From the NCBI GenBank assembly GCA_900548135.1, contig URJC01000093.1:1-8435 (forward strand): DNA of 8,435 nucleotides, given 5' to 3'. Source of the DNA: an uncultured Odoribacter sp. (GTDB lineage Bacteria > Bacteroidota > Bacteroidia > Bacteroidales > Marinifilaceae). How positions within the stretch are numbered: the first letter of the stretch is position 1; every line of letters starts with the position of its first letter. Shown in pieces: positions 7,053-8,435 of the stretch. Below the pieces are notes generated by a model. The model saw only the letters and a program-made list of their open reading frames with translations, had not been told where the DNA came from and made no database searches. The translations under genes and the position numbers were made by a program.

Positions 7053-7187
7053 TTAATATACCCTATTTAAATAGGGTACAAAAATAGAATAAGCCAACAA
7101 GCCTACAGAAATAGTTTTGATTACCCCCGAAAGGATGTAAATAATAAAAAATACCCGAAAACGGATAGATAAACCTACCTGGTTCAT
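7053..7187 (-). CDS. Small hydrophobic protein, 44 residues, unrecognised
   Basis: From ATG 7185-7187 to TAA 7053-7055, a 44-residue peptide with a short basic lead (MNQVGLSIRFR), two adjoining hydrophobic stretches (VFFIIYILSGVI and ISVGLLAYSIFVPYL) split by a lysine, and the end NRVY. A longer version from 7247 is open but less natural. Codon choice resembles the neighbours. It ends 21 bases before the CorC-type start, as an operon partner could. Against it: its last codons coincide with the palindrome and promoter-like site, and I know no family for it. It may be a small membrane protein or a chance ORF. Confidence 0.35.
   Translation of the reverse strand: MNQVGLSIRFRVFFIIYILSGVIKTISVGLLAYSIFVPYLNRVY
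7059..7109 (-). promoter_or_regulatory. Candidate promoter and palindromic operator of the CorC-type gene
   Basis: Read on the - strand, TCTG (7109-7106) and TATTTTTG (7086-7079) are 19 bases apart and match the Bacteroidota pattern TTTG-N19-TAnnTTTG with one mismatch in the -33 element. Directly next to the -7 element lies a perfect 20-bp palindrome, TACCCTATTTAAATAGGGTA (7059-7078), covering the expected transcription start and ending 27 bases before the ATG at 7031. Its place suggests an operator for a dimeric regulator, or a hairpin at the 5' end of the mRNA. Confidence 0.5.
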
Positions 7188-7225
7188 CTCCCAACAGAAA
7201 TGAAAGTTATTCCTAAAAAGAAAGG

Positions 7226-7570
7226 CTAAATCAAATAAACACAACACACTGCATACGTTCGATTATTATATACTGACGCATATACAGGCAAATTCCATTT
7301 TCCTCCTGTCAGGCCAGAAACAGGACCCTCTCTAAAAACGACAGAAAAAAGCAGGCGGGGAACAGGAAATGCAGATCGTAAATTGTAGTGATACGACCTC
7401 CTGAATTCATCCTCACATTCATCCTCCGGATCAATATTACAGACTATAACAGCAGTATCTGACGGGTAACTGCAAGCCATACATTCCCAAACATCCAACT
7501 GTATGAGCAATACAAGCAGCGTAAACAAAAAACTCAGGATACACCTGGGACCAGAATCTTCACTATCCAT
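7226..7570 (-). CDS. Hypothetical protein, 114 residues, one N-terminal membrane segment
   Basis: ATG at 7568-7570, stop TAG at 7226-7228. Residues 1-9 are polar, residues about 10-27 (CILSFLFTLLVLLIQLDVW) are hydrophobic and could be a signal anchor or an uncleaved signal. An acidic cysteine-containing stretch follows (NIDPEDECEDEFRRSYHYN), then a mixed, beta-like C-terminal half. Cysteines are spread through the protein (six in all), which would fit an extracytoplasmic fold with disulphides, though that is a guess. A TAnnTTTG match lies 25 bases before the start. I do not recognise a family. The other strand has no competing reading frame here, and this is the only long frame in the 764-base stretch between the two recognisable genes. 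Confidence 0.42.
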   Translation of the reverse strand: MDSEDSGPRCILSFLFTLLVLLIQLDVWECMACSYPSDTAVIVCNIDPEDECEDEFRRSYHYNLRSAFPVPRLLFSVVFREGPVSGLTGGKWNLPVYASVYNNRTYAVCCVYLI

Positions 7571-7795
7571 TCAATGAATAAATTATTTTTCCGGACAAAT
7601 TTATATAAATTATGCGCCCTATAACTACATTTTTTCAGTAATTATGAAAAATTCATAGTTTTTAATGAGAATATTTCCCGAAAGACATCTCATTCTCCGC
7701 TAAGTTTATGCCTCCATTTATTCCATTATAATCAATTCCTACAATACGCATTATACCCGTCAAACTGAAAATAGAATCTGTATTATTTCAATACA
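7571..7795. other. AT-rich intergenic spacer with weak inverted repeats
   Basis: No convincing gene on either strand. It holds a 6-bp hairpin (TATGAA 7643-7648 with TTCATA 7652-7657) followed on the + strand by GTTTTT, and a 7-bp inverted repeat (AATGAGA 7664-7670 with TCTCATT 7688-7694). One of these may end transcription of the ABC ATPase gene that stops at 7796, but neither carries a T tract on the - strand. Confidence 0.3.
7596..7603 (-). promoter_or_regulatory. Possible -7 promoter element upstream of the 114-residue ORF
   Basis: On the - strand TAAATTTG (7603-7596) matches TAnnTTTG. A transcript would begin near 7590, leaving a leader of about 20 bases before the ATG at 7570. No good -33 TTTG is found 19-21 bases upstream, so support is partial. 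Confidence 0.3.
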
Positions 7796-8435
7796 TCAGC
7801 TCATATCCTGTTTCAAAATAGCAATCAACGCTTCAAAAGAAGGCAATTCAATACTTTTTTCCCCAACACTCCAGATCAGCAAAGACGAAGAATGAACTAT
7901 AAGCCGAGGCAACCCGTCAGTACCGGAATTTTCAGATATTCCCAGATAATGATAACGATTCAGTGCATTGACACTCCAATGCCAAAGAGTCGGATCTTCT
8001 GCTTTGACAATCACTCTCCGCCTTCCGTCAACGACAGGGGAATACCCACCATGAATCCGGTCAAAGCGGATCTTATCCCGGTCAAACAACTGATCCAACC
8101 CTCCATTGAATACCATATCCTCCGTAACGCCACACTGCAATCCTTTTCCGGGCGCGAGCAACCACAGCCGGTCGGCCTGGATCAGTGCCTGGTCGATATC
8201 GTGGGTAGACAGCAGAATGGTCTTATGTTGTTCGCGGGCAATGGTATGCAATAAAGTCATGATCTCGATACGGCTCACCACATCCAGGAAAGCTGTGGGT
8301 TCATCGAGCAAAATCAACGGACATTCCTGCACCAATGCTTTGGCGATCATCACTTTCTGCCGTTCCCCGTCCGACAATTCGGCCACGTAATTTGCAGCTT
8401 TATGCGATATTCCCACTGCCGTAAGAGCCTCTTCG
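7796..8435 (-). CDS. FecE/BtuD-like ABC transporter ATP-binding protein, 5' part outside window
   Basis: Cytoplasmic ATPase of an importer for iron-siderophore, heme or cobalamin. Only the C-terminal 212 residues are present; the frame stays open to the right edge (EEALTAVGISHKAANYVAEL), so the valine at 8416 is internal and Walker A lies outside. Visible are the signature LSDGERQKVMIAKAL (LSDGE in place of LSGGQ, common in Bacteroidota members of this group), Walker B CPLILLDEPTAFLD, and the H-loop in ILLSTHDIDQAL. After the normal core, from about 'ADRLWLLAPGKGL', comes an extension of about 120 residues (FDRDKIRFDRIHGG, RRRVIVKAEDPTLWHWSVNALN, PSFEALIAILKQ) that E. coli FecE and BtuD lack; related extensions occur in Bacteroidota homologues. 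Permease and binding-protein genes should lie upstream, beyond 8435. The substrate cannot be decided from this fragment. Confidence 0.88.
   Translation of the reverse strand, partial: EEALTAVGISHKAANYVAELSDGERQKVMIAKALVQECPLILLDEPTAFLDVVSRIEIMTLLHTIAREQHKTILLSTHDIDQALIQADRLWLLAPGKGLQCGVTEDMVFNGGLDQLFDRDKIRFDRIHGGYSPVVDGRRRVIVKAEDPTLWHWSVNALNRYHYLGISENSGTDGLPRLIVHSSSLLIWSVGEKSIELPSFEALIAILKQDMS

Noticed and set aside
7892..8390. + strand frames opposite the ABC ATPase
   Set aside because: They lie antisense to conserved Walker B, signature and H-loop coding sequence and resemble no protein.
1..8435. CRISPR array, insertion sequence or defence system
   Set aside because: No regularly spaced repeats, transposase motifs or terminal inverted repeats, and no defence-type domains were seen.

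Overview
The window looks like a chromosomal segment of a Bacteroidales bacterium (phylum Bacteroidota). This rests on the gene set (a NigD-like lipoprotein, a Bacteroidota-type FecE-like ATPase with the variant signature LSDGE), on promoter elements fitting the Bacteroidota pattern TTTG-N19-TAnnTTTG, on the scarcity of strong Shine-Dalgarno sites, on tRNA genes without an encoded CCA end, and on a moderate base composition (roughly 40-45% G+C by eye). I cannot fix the genus.

Positions 1-2812 carry the distal part of a phosphate-uptake and signalling cluster on the + strand: the C-terminal part of PstA (cut by the window edge), PstB, PhoU and a PhoB-type response regulator whose reading frame is broken. 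A complete PhoR-type sensor kinase follows (2868-4628), then a NigD-like lipoprotein (4686-5351). PstA and PstB form the membrane and ATPase parts of the high-affinity phosphate importer. PhoU links transporter state to the kinase, and kinase and regulator would control the regulon. The regulator has a frameshift just before its phospho-acceptor aspartate, beside a 7-base tandem duplication.

Positions 5357-5661 hold an 18-bp hairpin, a good Bacteroidota promoter whose -33 element lies inside that hairpin, tRNA-Tyr(GTA), tRNA-Gly(TCC) and a clear intrinsic terminator. The tRNA-Gly shows a rare paired change, with A19 and T56 replacing the nearly invariant G19:C56.

From 5770 to the end everything reads on the - strand. 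A CNNM/CorC-type membrane protein (DUF21, CBS pair, CorC_HlyC) is also frameshifted, near its N-terminus. Upstream of it lie a promoter-like site with a perfect 20-bp palindrome, two small unrecognised ORFs (44 and 114 codons) and a sparse AT-rich spacer. The last gene is the C-terminal part of a FecE/BtuD-like ABC ATPase of an iron, heme or cobalamin importer, cut by the right edge.

I see no mobile element, CRISPR array or clear defence system. The least ordinary points are the two frameshifts, the tRNA-Gly covariation, the palindromic promoter and the terminator/promoter overlap.
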